Below the pieces are notes generated by a model. It was not told the origin of the DNA. It made no database searches and worked only from the letters and a program-made list of their open reading frames with translations. Below, piece after piece: positions 52,848 to 62,159 of a DNA stretch of 64,000 nucleotides. Every line of letters begins with the position of its first letter. Position 1 is the stretch's first letter. Source of the DNA: Phaeobacter sp. J2-8 (GTDB lineage Bacteria; Pseudomonadota; Alphaproteobacteria; Rhodobacterales; Rhodobacteraceae); contig NZ_JALIEC010000002.1 of assembly GCF_022867865.1 (NCBI RefSeq), positions 620,001-684,000 of the forward strand. The letters run 5' to 3'. The position numbers and the translations under genes were made by a program.

Positions 52848-54722
52848 ATGGCGCAGACCGACAACCCCGCAGATCCGTTCAAGAAAGCCCTGGCCGAAGC
52901 CACCAAGGTGATGGCGGACGATCCTGAATTGACCGTCAGCTATTCGGTGGACCCGTCCGGGGTGTCCGGCGATGCCATGCGCCTGCCCCAAGTCAGCCGC
53001 CGGATGAGCCGCGACGAGGTTCTGTTGGCGCGTGGCACAGCGGATGCGCTGGCCTTGAAACACAAGTATCACGACGCCAAGACCCACGCGCGTTATGCCC
53101 CGCCCGGTGACATCGCCCGCGATCTGTACGAGTTCGATGGAAACCGCCCGCTGCGAGGCCGTCGGCGCACGCGACATGCCCGGCACCGCCGGCAACATCG
53201 ACGCCAAGATCAACGCAGATGCGCTGAAACGCGGCTATGACCAGATCAGCAAAGCCTCGGATGCGCCATTGCCAGTGGCGGCGGGCTATCTGATCCGGCA
53301 TCTGGCAACGGGTCGTGATCTGCCACCGGCGGCGGCCAATGTCATGGATCTGTGGCGCGGCTTCATCGAAGATCAGGCCGGTGGCCAGATGGAGGATCTT
53401 CAGGAATTGCTGGCCGATCAGAGCCAGTTTGCCAAATTTGCCCGGCGGATCATTCAGGATCTCGGCTATGGCGATCAGCTGGGCGAAGACCCGGATGATC
53501 TCGACGACGAGTCGGAAGATCAGGCCGAAGACAGTCAGGACGAGGATCAAGATCCGGATTCGACCGGTCAGGACGACGAACAGGACGATCAGGCCGAGGC
53601 CAACCCGGAACAAGGCCAGGAAGAACAACAAGACCCAAGCGAAGCCCAGGTCACCATGGATGACATGGCCGATCAGGAAAGCGGCGAGGAAACCGAACTG
53701 CCCGAAGGCGAGGCCCCGCTGGAGCCGCCAGCGCCCGCGCCGGTGTCGGATGCCGACCCGGATTACACGGTCTTTGCCACCGAATACGACGAAGAAATCG
53801 CCGCCGAAGATCTGGCCGATCCCGCAGAACTGGAACGGTTGCGCGACTATCTGGACCAACAATTGGAACCTTTGAAGGGCGCGGTGTCGCGTCTGGCCAA
53901 CAAGTTGCAGCGCCGTCTGCAGGCGCAGCAAAACCGATCCTGGGAATTTGACCTGGAAGAAGGCATTCTGGATGCCGGACGTCTGGCGCGGGTGGTGGCC
54001 AATCCGACCACGCCCCTGTCGTTCAAGGTCGAAAAAGACACCGAATTCCGCGATACCGTGGTGACATTGCTGTTGGATAATTCCGGCTCGATGCGGGGGC
54101 GGCCGATTTCCATTGCCGCGATCTGTGCCGATGTTCTGGCCCGGACGCTGGAACGGTGCTCGGTCAAGGTCGAGATCCTCGGCTTTACCACACGCGCCTG
54201 GAAAGGCGGGCTTTCACGGGAAAAATGGCTGGGCGAAGGCCGGATACAGCAGCCCGGACGGCTTAACGATCTGCGCCACATCATCTATAAACGTGCCGAT
54301 GCGCCCTGGCGTCGGGCGCGGCCCAATCTGGGGCTGATGATGAAAGAAGGCCTGTTGAAGGAAAACATCGACGGCGAGGCGCTGGAATGGGCGCACCGCC
54401 GCATGGTGGGCCTGCCGAAGCGCGCAAGATCCTGATGGTGATTTCCGATGGCGCGCCGGTCGATGACAGCACTCTGTCGGTCAATCCGGCGAATTTTCTG
54501 GAAAAACACCTGCGTGACGTGATTGCCATGGTGGAACGGCGGCGGGCGGTGGAACTGCTGGCGATTGGGATCGGCCATGATGTGACGCGCTATTACGACC
54601 GCGCAGTGACCATCACCGATGTGGAACAATTGGCGGGGGCCATGACCGAGCAATTGGCGGCCTTGTTTGACACAGACCCACGTGCACGCGCGCGGGTGAT
54701 GGGGATGCGCAAGACCGGATAG
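52848..54722 (+). pseudogene. cobT: Cobaltochelatase subunit CobT, broken by two single-base indels
   Basis: VWA-domain partner of CobS in aerobic cobaltochelatase. The protein runs through three frames. Frame one (from ATG 52848) ends in IARDLYE; an extra T at 53133-53134 shifts the rest, and [20 protein letters not shown] continues in frame two. Frame two runs through a long acidic Glu/Asp/Gln linker and the MIDAS motif [11 protein letters not shown] to RRMVGLP. A missing G near 54417 shifts to frame three, [20 protein letters not shown], ending MRKTG. Correcting both gives 624 residues, the normal length. Two opposite indels in an otherwise perfect gene suggest sequencing error. Confidence 0.9.
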
Positions 54723-54753
54723 GCCGAAAGCTGGGTGTTGCGGGCGATCAGAA

Positions 54754-54811
54754 GGGGGCCAGCCCCCTCGGCCTGCGGCCTCACCCCCGGGATATTTTTG
54801 AACAGAAGAAG
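54754..54811 (+). repeat. Dispersed structured intergenic repeat, copy D
   Basis: It lies 31 bases after the cobT stop, same orientation, and ends 14 bases before the next gene. Parts: GGGGGC-CA-GCCCCC (one base shorter loop), variable stem CGGCC-TG-CGGCC-like, then CCCGGGATATTTTTGAAC and AGAAGAAG. Confidence 0.85.
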
Positions 54812-54825
54812 GACGGGCCTGCGAT

Positions 54826-56604
54826 ATGTTTCAGACCTTCGACGTCACTGCACGACCCGAGCAAGGGCCGCCACGACTGGCACAATTGCGCGCGGAGATG
54901 GCGCGGCACGGCCTGGCCGGTTTCATTGTGCCGAAAGCAGATGTGCACCAGGGCGAATATGTTGCGCCACGCGATGACCGGCTGGCCTGGTTGACCGGTT
55001 TTACCGGATCGGCGGGGTTTGCCGTGGTGTTGGACGATCAGGCCGGGGTGTTTGTCGATGGGCGCTACCGGGTGCAGGTCAAATCCCAGGTGGCAGAGGA
55101 TTTTACGCCGGTGGATTGGCCCGAGGTGCAATTGGCGGATTGGGTCAGGCCGCGGCTGTCGGAGAGCGATCTGGGGTTTGATCCCTGGTTGCACAGCCTA
55201 CGGCAATACCGTGATCTGGAACGTGGGCTGAACGGTTCGGGGATTGTGCTGACCCGCTGTGGCAATCTGATTGACACCATCTGGGAAGATCAGCCTGCGC
55301 CACCGATGGAGCCGGTTCATCTGCATCCCGACGCCTTGGCCGGACGTACGTCGGCCGAAAAACGTGCCGAGCTGGCCGCCGGGTTGAAAACGCTGGGGGC
55401 CGCGGTCGCGGTCATCACCTTGCCGGATTCGCTCTGCTGGTTGCTCAATATCCGCGGCACCGACATTCCGCGCAATCCGGTCGCCCATGGCTTTGCCTTG
55501 GTGCATGTCGATGGCACGGTTGATCTGTTCATGGCAGCGGCCAAGCTGGGGGATGTCGATCTGGGGCCGGATGTGCGCCAGCATGCGCCGGATGATTTTT
55601 CGGCGGCTTTGGCCAAACTGGATGGGCCGGTTCTGGTGGATCCTGAAACTGTGCCGTTGGCGGTGGTTGATGCGATCACGGCCGAGGTGGTCGAGGGCCG
55701 CGATCCATGTGTTTTGCCGAAAGCCTGCAAAACCGAGGCCGAGTTGGACGGCATGCGCGCCGCGCATCTGCGGGACGGCGTCGCCATGTGCGAGTTCCTC
55801 GCCTGGCTGGACGATGAAGCGCCGGGGGATCTGACGGAAATTGATGTGGTGACCGCGCTGGAGGGATTTCGGCGCGAGAGCAATCAGCTGCGAGATATTT
55901 CCTTTGAGACGATCAGCGGCTCTGGCCCGAATGGCGCGATTGTGCATTACCGGGTGAACGAGGAAACCAACCGCAAGCTGGCCGATGGGGAATTGTTGCT
56001 GGTGGACAGTGGTGGGCAATATGCCGATGGCACCACCGACATCACCCGCACCATGGCCGTTGGCACCCCCCCGCCCGAGGCCGTGGCGGCCTTTACCCGT
56101 GTGTTGCGGGGCATGATCGCCATGTCCTGTGCGCGCTGGCCCAAGGGGCTGGCGGGGCGGGATCTCGACGTGCTGGCGCGGATGCCGCTTTGGCAGGCCG
56201 GACAGGATTACGGCCATGGCACCGGGCATGGGGTTGGGGCCTATCTGTCGGTGCATGAAGGTCCGGCGCGGCTGGCCCGCACCGGCACAGAGCCGCTGTT
56301 GGCGGGCATGGTCCTGTCGAATGAACCGGGGTTTTACCGCGAAGGCGCTTTTGGCATCCGGATCGAGAACCTTTTGACGGTGCGCGCGGCCCCGGCCCTG
56401 CCTGGGGGCACGGTTGACGGGATGCTGGAATGGGAAACCCTGACCTTTGTCCCGATTGACCGGCGCCTGATAGCGCCCGACATGTTAACCGCAGATGAGC
56501 GGCGCTGGTTGAATGAATATCATGCGACATGTCGTCAATTGCTGCGCGACAGACTGGGCAATCGGGCCGCACTGTGGTTGGATGCCGCAACTGCAGAAAT
56601 CTGA
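54826..56604 (+). CDS. Xaa-Pro aminopeptidase (M24B)
   Basis: Dinuclear-metal aminopeptidase P that removes the residue before proline. It has 592 residues: two creatinase-like N-terminal domains (YVAPRDDRLAWLTGFTGSAG; ITLPDSLCWLLNIRG) and the pita-bread catalytic domain with ligands in LLLVDSGGQYADGTTDITRT, GHGTGHGVGAYLSVHEGP and VLSNEPGFYREG. The three-domain length matches eukaryote-like APP1 forms. It follows repeat copy D. Confidence 0.93.
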   Translation: MFQTFDVTARPEQGPPRLAQLRAEMARHGLAGFIVPKADVHQGEYVAPRDDRLAWLTGFTGSAGFAVVLDDQAGVFVDGRYRVQVKSQVAEDFTPVDWPEVQLADWVRPRLSESDLGFDPWLHSLRQYRDLERGLNGSGIVLTRCGNLIDTIWEDQPAPPMEPVHLHPDALAGRTSAEKRAELAAGLKTLGAAVAVITLPDSLCWLLNIRGTDIPRNPVAHGFALVHVDGTVDLFMAAAKLGDVDLGPDVRQHAPDDFSAALAKLDGPVLVDPETVPLAVVDAITAEVVEGRDPCVLPKACKTEAELDGMRAAHLRDGVAMCEFLAWLDDEAPGDLTEIDVVTALEGFRRESNQLRDISFETISGSGPNGAIVHYRVNEETNRKLADGELLLVDSGGQYADGTTDITRTMAVGTPPPEAVAAFTRVLRGMIAMSCARWPKGLAGRDLDVLARMPLWQAGQDYGHGTGHGVGAYLSVHEGPARLARTGTEPLLAGMVLSNEPGFYREGAFGIRIENLLTVRAAPALPGGTVDGMLEWETLTFVPIDRRLIAPDMLTADERRWLNEYHATCRQLLRDRLGNRAALWLDAATAEI

Positions 56605-56662
56605 CATCAAACGGTTACATGCCACGGGGCATGTACAAGGACGTGTCGTGGGGAGATAGAAA

Positions 56663-57001
56663 ATGACAATCAGGATCGTAAAAGCCGAGGGCAATTGGGT
56701 TGTCCGTGCAGGTGGCGCCGTATTGGGTGAAAGCAGCAATGCATTGGAACTGATCGAAGATGGCCACAAGCCGGTGATCTATTTCCCGCGTGGCGATATT
56801 GCGATGGCCTTTCTGGACGCGTCGGACAAGAAAACCACCTGCCCGCACAAAGGCGAAGCCAGCTATTTCTCGATTGATGCCAAAAACCGGACGCTTCAGG
56901 ATGTGGTCTGGAGCTATGAAGATCCCAAACCCGAAGTCGCAGAGATCAAAGGGTATCTGGCGTTTCAACCGGGCGCATATCTTCAGGTCGAAGAAGTCTG
57001 A
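56663..57001 (+). CDS. DUF427 domain protein
   Basis: A 112-residue protein covering one DUF427 domain. The motif VIYFPRGDIAMAFL, the strand TTCPHKGEASYFSI and VWSYEDPKPEVAEIKGYLAF define the family. The structure is a small beta fold; the biochemical role is unknown. A hairpin after its stop separates it from the convergent MBL-fold gene. Confidence 0.88.
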   Translation: MTIRIVKAEGNWVVRAGGAVLGESSNALELIEDGHKPVIYFPRGDIAMAFLDASDKKTTCPHKGEASYFSIDAKNRTLQDVVWSYEDPKPEVAEIKGYLAFQPGAYLQVEEV

Positions 57002-57024
57002 GGTCAAACCCGCAAGCAAGGGCC

Positions 57025-57045
57025 GGGGCGGATCTAGGCCGCCCC
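57025..57045. terminator. Hairpin between convergent DUF427 and MBL genes
   Basis: GGGGCGG-ATCTAGG-CCGCCCC has a perfect 7-base stem and covers the stop codon of the MBL-fold gene. It could terminate both strands. Confidence 0.45.
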
Positions 57046-58377
57046 ACCCCGCAATTTCTTGCCCGCCGCATAGAGCCGGCCAAGCGTGACCGCAATCAAC
57101 CGGGGTTCGAATATCAGCCCCAGGCCAAAGCGGATCGACAGGTTGTTCAGCGTCTCGATCGAAATTGATTTCGCTGCGCGGGAAAATCCGCCCGCCTGCA
57201 TTTCCTCAAGACAGCCATTCACCGTCAGCGTGTCAAAACCAAACGTATTCTGGAACAGAAACCAGAGCGATTCTGAATGCATTTTCAGATGTGGCGCGGC
57301 GGTCGTTTCGTCGAATTGTCCGTTGGGGACATCAATTTCATACCGTTTCCTCAGATCATCGCATTCGATGACCACTGGCTGAAACAACCGGATCGGGCTG
57401 TATTTTTGCGCCAGACGCATGGCCATGACGCTGTTGTTGCGATGAACGCGATCAATGAATTTGGCGAACACGGCCTCAAGCTCGGCTGGGGTTTTGCTGG
57501 TGAATTCCATCAAGGGGCCGGTAACCGCCCGATCCCGCGCTGCGTTCCAGAACGCCACCGCATCGCGGGTCATCCCGTCGCTGACCTCGCCCCGGAATAC
57601 ATCGCCCGGTTTCATCACCTGAATGTCGAAATCCGCATCGCCAAAGCGGTCCAGCACATCCTGTGGCCCGTTTGCAGCATCGTTCAGATAGACATTGCGG
57701 GTATTGGCAAAGGCCACGTAACTGGCAAAGGGGATGACGACGCGGGGGTTCAACAGTTCTGCCTGGACCGCGATATTGTCGAGCTTGGCCTGGGCCGCCT
57801 CTTGCCGCCAGGCGGTGTTGTCCGGCCCGCCCTTCCATGCAGCATAAGAAAACTGGGTCAGCAGCACGTCACATGGCCCCGCCTGCGACAGGATCTGACG
57901 CGCGCGTTTCGGGTTGTCGATGTGGCAGTCATTGAGGTTCAAAATGTGATGCGTCGCGGTTTTGATCGACACAAGTGAATCGTACCAATCATCCTTGAGG
58001 CACATCAATTGCATCCCACCGATGTCATAGGCGCGGCCAAAGGTCATTTCACACAGGTCGATCCCCTGGCCGCGAATGAATTCGGCCACCCGCTGATCGC
58101 CAATTTTCTGAAACCAGATGGCAATGCCACGTGCGCGCAGCTTGGCCCCATGGGTCTTGAAGAATGCGATCGAGAAATGATCGGGGTGTTCGTGGCTGAG
58201 CCAGATATGTGTCACCCGGTCCAGCAGCGCGTCAACCGCCGCATCCGGGGTTTCGACCAGAAGCTGCCAGCCCTTGTGAAAGGCCGGGCCCGAATACCAG
58301 GGGTCGGTCAGTAGCGCGACCTCGCCCTCGGTGATCAGGATTGAGGCGTGATTGATAAACTCGATCTGCATGGTCAT
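57034..58377 (-). CDS. MBL-fold metal-dependent hydrolase with long C-terminal extension
   Basis: A 447-residue protein. Residues 1-250 are a metallo-beta-lactamase fold: EFINHASILI, LLTDPWYSGPAF, and the metal motif IWLSHEHPDHFS. The following 190 residues have no obvious domain, except a helical end (LNNLSIRFGLGLIFEPRL). Domain order and length recall the UlaG/CMP-sialic-acid-hydroxylase-like group, without a Rieske domain. The substrate is unknown, and there is no signal peptide. Confidence 0.8.
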   Translation of the reverse strand: MTMQIEFINHASILITEGEVALLTDPWYSGPAFHKGWQLLVETPDAAVDALLDRVTHIWLSHEHPDHFSIAFFKTHGAKLRARGIAIWFQKIGDQRVAEFIRGQGIDLCEMTFGRAYDIGGMQLMCLKDDWYDSLVSIKTATHHILNLNDCHIDNPKRARQILSQAGPCDVLLTQFSYAAWKGGPDNTAWRQEAAQAKLDNIAVQAELLNPRVVIPFASYVAFANTRNVYLNDAANGPQDVLDRFGDADFDIQVMKPGDVFRGEVSDGMTRDAVAFWNAARDRAVTGPLMEFTSKTPAELEAVFAKFIDRVHRNNSVMAMRLAQKYSPIRLFQPVVIECDDLRKRYEIDVPNGQFDETTAAPHLKMHSESLWFLFQNTFGFDTLTVNGCLEEMQAGGFSRAAKSISIETLNNLSIRFGLGLIFEPRLIAVTLGRLYAAGKKLRGGAA

Positions 58378-58402
58378 TCCTTTGTTCCGACGCGCCTGTC
58401 AG

Positions 58403-60091
58403 TCAGCTGTGTTCTTCTTCTGCCGTCGCCGCCAAAGCCCGGTTATAGGCCTTGAGCGCATCAACGTGAAACAATGCCCCCCGCAATTCCGGTGGCTGGC
58501 CCTCGCCGCGTAATGCGACGACGGGCACAAACGTCAAACCCGATGTGTCAAACATCGGCATCGCGGTTTCCAGGGTGGCATTCGCGTTCAGATACACCCC
58601 TTCTTCGACCAGTTTCCAACAGGCATCCTCGGACGCGGCGGTCTCGGCGTCCCAAGGGCGCATTACCTGACTGACCCGAAACATCGCCAGCAAATAGGCC
58701 TGTGGCCCAGCGGCCAGATGCACACCGCGCCGCTCCAGCTGGGTCAGGAAGAACGACCGATCCACCAATCGCGATGACACCGCCGTTGAAATCGACACTG
58801 TCACCATCACCGCCAATCCGGTCTGCCAGTCACCGGTCAGTTCGAACACGATCAACGTGGTCGAAATCGGCGCGCCCAGCACCGCCGCCGCAACCGCGCC
58901 CATCCCCGCCAAGGCATACAGCGTGAAGGCGCCGGAATGGTTGGGAAACAGGCCGGTCGCGATCAGACCAAAGGCCAACCCGGTCAACGCCCCCACCATC
59001 AAGGCCGGCGAAAACACCCCGCCGCCCATCCGCCCCGCCATGGTGATGGCCACGGCCAGCACCTTGAGCATGGCATAAACAATGGCTTGCCACAAAAGCA
59101 GTTGCCCGGTCAGCGCCAGCGAAGTCGTCTCGTATCCGACGCCAATGATATGCGGGAAAAAGATCGCCATCGCGCCCAACAGCGCCCCCGCCAACATCGG
59201 GCGAATCCAATAGGGCATGCCAATGCGGCTTTGGATCCGGCTTTCCAGATCATCGGCCCAGAATATGGCCCGGATCATCACCACAGCCACCAGCCCACAC
59301 ACCATCCCAAGGATCAAAAATGCCGGCAGTTCAAGATAGAATTCCAGGGCCGTGGTGCCGGGAAGCGTAAATTCGGTCACATCGCCAAAAGCCAGCCGGT
59401 TGATCACCGTGCCCGCCGCGCTGGCCACCACAATGGGCGCAAAGGAATGCAGCGCAAAATGGCGCAGCACCACCTCAAGCGCGAACAGCGCCCCGGCAAT
59501 CGGCGCATTGAAGCTGGCCGAAACCGCCGCCGCCACAGCACAGCCCAACAGATCACGCCCGGTGATGCCATCCGCATGCAACACATTGGATACCCAGCTG
59601 GAAATCATCGCCGCAATATGCACAACCGGGCCTTCCCGGCCGGTCGATCCGCCGGTGGACAGCGTGATCAGGGAGGAGGCCGCCGAGGCCAGCCCCTCCT
59701 TGCGTTCGACCCGCCCATCGTGAAGTGCGGCGCCTTCGATCACATCCGCCACCGACCGGACCCGGCCATCGGTCGTGAACAGATACAGGATGACCCCCAC
59801 CGCAATGCCGCCGCCCATCGGAATGATCAACGCCCAGAACCAATCCAGCGTACCGGCAAAACTGTGCAATTGGCTCAGATCTTCGGTGCCGTAAACACTG
59901 GCCTGCAACCAATCAATCGCGCGGCGAAACAGCAGCGCCGCAAAACCCGCCGCAATGCCAATCAGCAATGCGATGAACCAGAATTGCACCTGACTGGGCC
60001 CGCGATGTCGCAGCAATTGCCACCCACGGGCAAAGACATTGGCCATTTCACAAATCTGGCGTCGGGCAAGGTTTTGGTTGTTATTTGTCAT
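58403..60091 (-). CDS. ClC-family chloride channel or H+/Cl- antiporter
   Basis: A 562-residue membrane protein with about ten hydrophobic helices. TGGSTGREGPVVHIAAM contains the gating Glu, and MGGGVFSPALMVGAL is the second pore motif. The gating Glu suggests an antiporter, but the proton-Glu position cannot be judged here. The last 85 residues (CWKLVEEGVYLNANATLETAM) resemble one or two CBS-like halves. It is probably independent of its neighbours. Confidence 0.92.
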   Translation of the reverse strand: MTNNNQNLARRQICEMANVFARGWQLLRHRGPSQVQFWFIALLIGIAAGFAALLFRRAIDWLQASVYGTEDLSQLHSFAGTLDWFWALIIPMGGGIAVGVILYLFTTDGRVRSVADVIEGAALHDGRVERKEGLASAASSLITLSTGGSTGREGPVVHIAAMISSWVSNVLHADGITGRDLLGCAVAAAVSASFNAPIAGALFALEVVLRHFALHSFAPIVVASAAGTVINRLAFGDVTEFTLPGTTALEFYLELPAFLILGMVCGLVAVVMIRAIFWADDLESRIQSRIGMPYWIRPMLAGALLGAMAIFFPHIIGVGYETTSLALTGQLLLWQAIVYAMLKVLAVAITMAGRMGGGVFSPALMVGALTGLAFGLIATGLFPNHSGAFTLYALAGMGAVAAAVLGAPISTTLIVFELTGDWQTGLAVMVTVSISTAVSSRLVDRSFFLTQLERRGVHLAAGPQAYLLAMFRVSQVMRPWDAETAASEDACWKLVEEGVYLNANATLETAMPMFDTSGLTFVPVVALRGEGQPPELRGALFHVDALKAYNRALAATAEEEHS

Positions 60092-60167
60092 TACACTCGA
60101 TCACATCTTTGCGCGCTTCTGCCGCTACGGTAAGAATGCGCGATTTCGGTGATCAGACGGGGCAGAC

Positions 60168-61565
60168 ATGACCAGACCAGGGGCGCGGATAGAGGAAACC
60201 ATTGAGGCGCTTAAGTCCTTGTTAGGCCAGAGGTTGACGACGTCCAAGTCCGATTTGGACCAGCATGGCCGATCCGAGAGCTATTTTGCCCCAATCCCCC
60301 CGGATGCGGTCGCCTATCCTGAAACCACAGAAGAAGTTTCGGCCCTGGTGAAGATTTGTGCAGGCTTCGATGTGCCGGTGGTGGCCTGGGGCACCGGAAC
60401 CTCGCTTGAGGGGCATTCGCTGGCTGTCGAGGGAGGGGTCGTGGTGGATTTTTCCCGTATGACGCGGGTGCTGGATGTGCGCCCCGGCGATATGGATGTC
60501 AGTGTTCAGCCCGGCCTGACGCGCGAGGTGCTGAACCAAGAGCTGCGTGCCACGGGGCTGTTTTTTCCGGTTGATCCCGGTGCCAATGCCGCGCTTGGCG
60601 GCATGGCGGCCACCCGCGCCAGCGGCACCACTGCGGTGCGCTATGGCACGATGCGCGACAATGTTCTGGGGCTGGAGGCGGTGCTGGCCGATGGCGAAAT
60701 CATACGCACCGGCACGCGGGCGCGCAAATCATCCGCCGGCTATGACCTCACCGCGCTGTTGGTGGGCAGCGAAGGCACATTGGGATTGATTACCGAATTG
60801 ACCCTGCGGCTGCATGGCCAGCCCGAGGCGATCAGCGCCGGGGTCTGTGCCTTTCCCGACATGGCCCGCGCGGTGGCTGCGGTGACCGATACGGTGCAAC
60901 TTGGCCTGCCGATGGCGCGGATCGAATTTGTCGATGCGGCCACGGCGGCGGCGGTCAACGCCTATTCCGGCATGGAATTCCCGCTTTTGCCGCATCTTTT
61001 GGTAGAGTTTCACGGCAGCGATGCGGGCGTGGCCGAACAATCGCGACAGTTCGGTGAAATCGTCGCCGATCATGGTGCGCTGGGGTTTGAATGGTCACAG
61101 AACGCCGAAGACCGCAGCGCGCTCTGGACCATGCGGCACAATGCCTATTACGCGATCCTCGCCTCGCGCAAGGGCGCGCGTGGTGTGGTTACCGACATCT
61201 GCGTACCGGTGTCGCATTTGGCACAGGCGGTGGAGGAAACCCAGGCCGATATCGCCGCCAGCCCAATCCCCGGCCCGATCCTGGGCCATGTCGGAGACGG
61301 CAATTTCCACGCGATCCTTTTGGTGGATGACAGCAATCCGGCGGAAATTGCCGCCGCCAAGGCCCTGTCGGCGCGGATGGTGGAACGTGCCCTGGCGCTG
61401 GGGGGGACATCCACCGGCGAACACGGGATCGGCATGGGAAAGCTGGATTTCATGGCCGCCGAACATGGCCCCGCCTGGGGCGTCATGGGAGAAATCAAAC
61501 GCGCGCTTGATCCCAAGAATATTTTGAACCCCGGCAAGATGGTGCCGCCCGGCAATCAGTTTTAG
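60168..61565 (+). CDS. FAD-linked oxidase, D-lactate dehydrogenase (cytochrome)/GlcD type
   Basis: A 465-residue PCMH-fold flavoprotein. FAD-binding segments are VVAWGTGTSLEGHSLAVEGG, VDPGANAALGGMAATRASGT and LVGSEGTLGLITELTL. The substrate-end motif GHVGDGNFHAILL, then STGEHGIGMGKL and PKNILNPGKMVPP, are typical of D-lactate or glycolate oxidase subunits. glcE/glcF are absent, which favours D-lactate, but 2-hydroxyglutarate is also possible. It is divergent from the ClC gene. Confidence 0.88.
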   Translation: MTRPGARIEETIEALKSLLGQRLTTSKSDLDQHGRSESYFAPIPPDAVAYPETTEEVSALVKICAGFDVPVVAWGTGTSLEGHSLAVEGGVVVDFSRMTRVLDVRPGDMDVSVQPGLTREVLNQELRATGLFFPVDPGANAALGGMAATRASGTTAVRYGTMRDNVLGLEAVLADGEIIRTGTRARKSSAGYDLTALLVGSEGTLGLITELTLRLHGQPEAISAGVCAFPDMARAVAAVTDTVQLGLPMARIEFVDAATAAAVNAYSGMEFPLLPHLLVEFHGSDAGVAEQSRQFGEIVADHGALGFEWSQNAEDRSALWTMRHNAYYAILASRKGARGVVTDICVPVSHLAQAVEETQADIAASPIPGPILGHVGDGNFHAILLVDDSNPAEIAAAKALSARMVERALALGGTSTGEHGIGMGKLDFMAAEHGPAWGVMGEIKRALDPKNILNPGKMVPPGNQF

Positions 61566-61652
61566 CCCCCCGCGCGGCAGCGATTGCGCCGCCTTGTCAC
61601 ATCCGGGTCACGGCCCGGCGGTATCCGTCATAAACCCAACCAAGGAATTTTC

Positions 61653-62156
61653 ATGACCTTCGCCCGTGCACCATTTTTGTTTATCAGCACCTGTCTCGCC
61701 ATGCTGTTGAGCGCCGCCATCTTTGGATTTTTCTTCGCTTGGGTCTGTTCGACCATGTGGGGGCTGGATGCCATCGACCCGCGCATTTCGATTGCGGCGA
61801 TGAACGGCATGAATGCCAGCGTGCGCAATGCGGTCTTTGCCCCGGCGTTTTTTGGCACCCCTCTGGTGCTTGCCCTGACTGCCGTGTTGGCCTGGCGCAA
61901 TCGCGCGGCGGCGCTTTGGTTCGGGACCGCGGCGTTGCTGTATATTGTCGGGGCTTTCGCCGTGACAATGGCGGTCAATGTCCCCATGAACGAGGCGCTG
62001 ATGACCGTGACAATCCCCGAGGATCCGGAGGCCGCGCAGGTGATCTGGCAGGCCTATTCCAGCACCTGGCAGGTCTATAATATCGCCCGCACAATCGTCA
62101 CCGGTTTTGTCTTTCTGTTCGGTTTGATGGGGGTGATACGGCTGGCGCGCGGCTGA
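61653..62156 (+). CDS. DUF1772 membrane protein
   Basis: A 167-residue protein with four transmembrane segments (about 8-30, 62-82, 88-108 and 138-160). SIAAMNGMNASVRNAVFAPAFFG is the conserved segment of DUF1772 (the anthrone-oxygenase-like family). A few fungal members oxidise anthrones; bacterial roles are unknown. ATG 61653 (MTFARAPFLF) is used. It ends 3 bases from the recN stop on the other strand. Confidence 0.8.
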   Translation: MTFARAPFLFISTCLAMLLSAAIFGFFFAWVCSTMWGLDAIDPRISIAAMNGMNASVRNAVFAPAFFGTPLVLALTAVLAWRNRAAALWFGTAALLYIVGAFAVTMAVNVPMNEALMTVTIPEDPEAAQVIWQAYSSTWQVYNIARTIVTGFVFLFGLMGVIRLARG

Positions 62157-62159
62157 TCT

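Noticed and set aside
53470-53700. Low-complexity GA-rich stretch in cobT as an insertion
   Set aside because: It encodes the acidic linker that normal CobT proteins have.
53095-54435. Programmed ribosomal frameshifting in cobT
   Set aside because: The two sites lack slippery heptamers and would require opposite shifts; simple sequence error is more economical.
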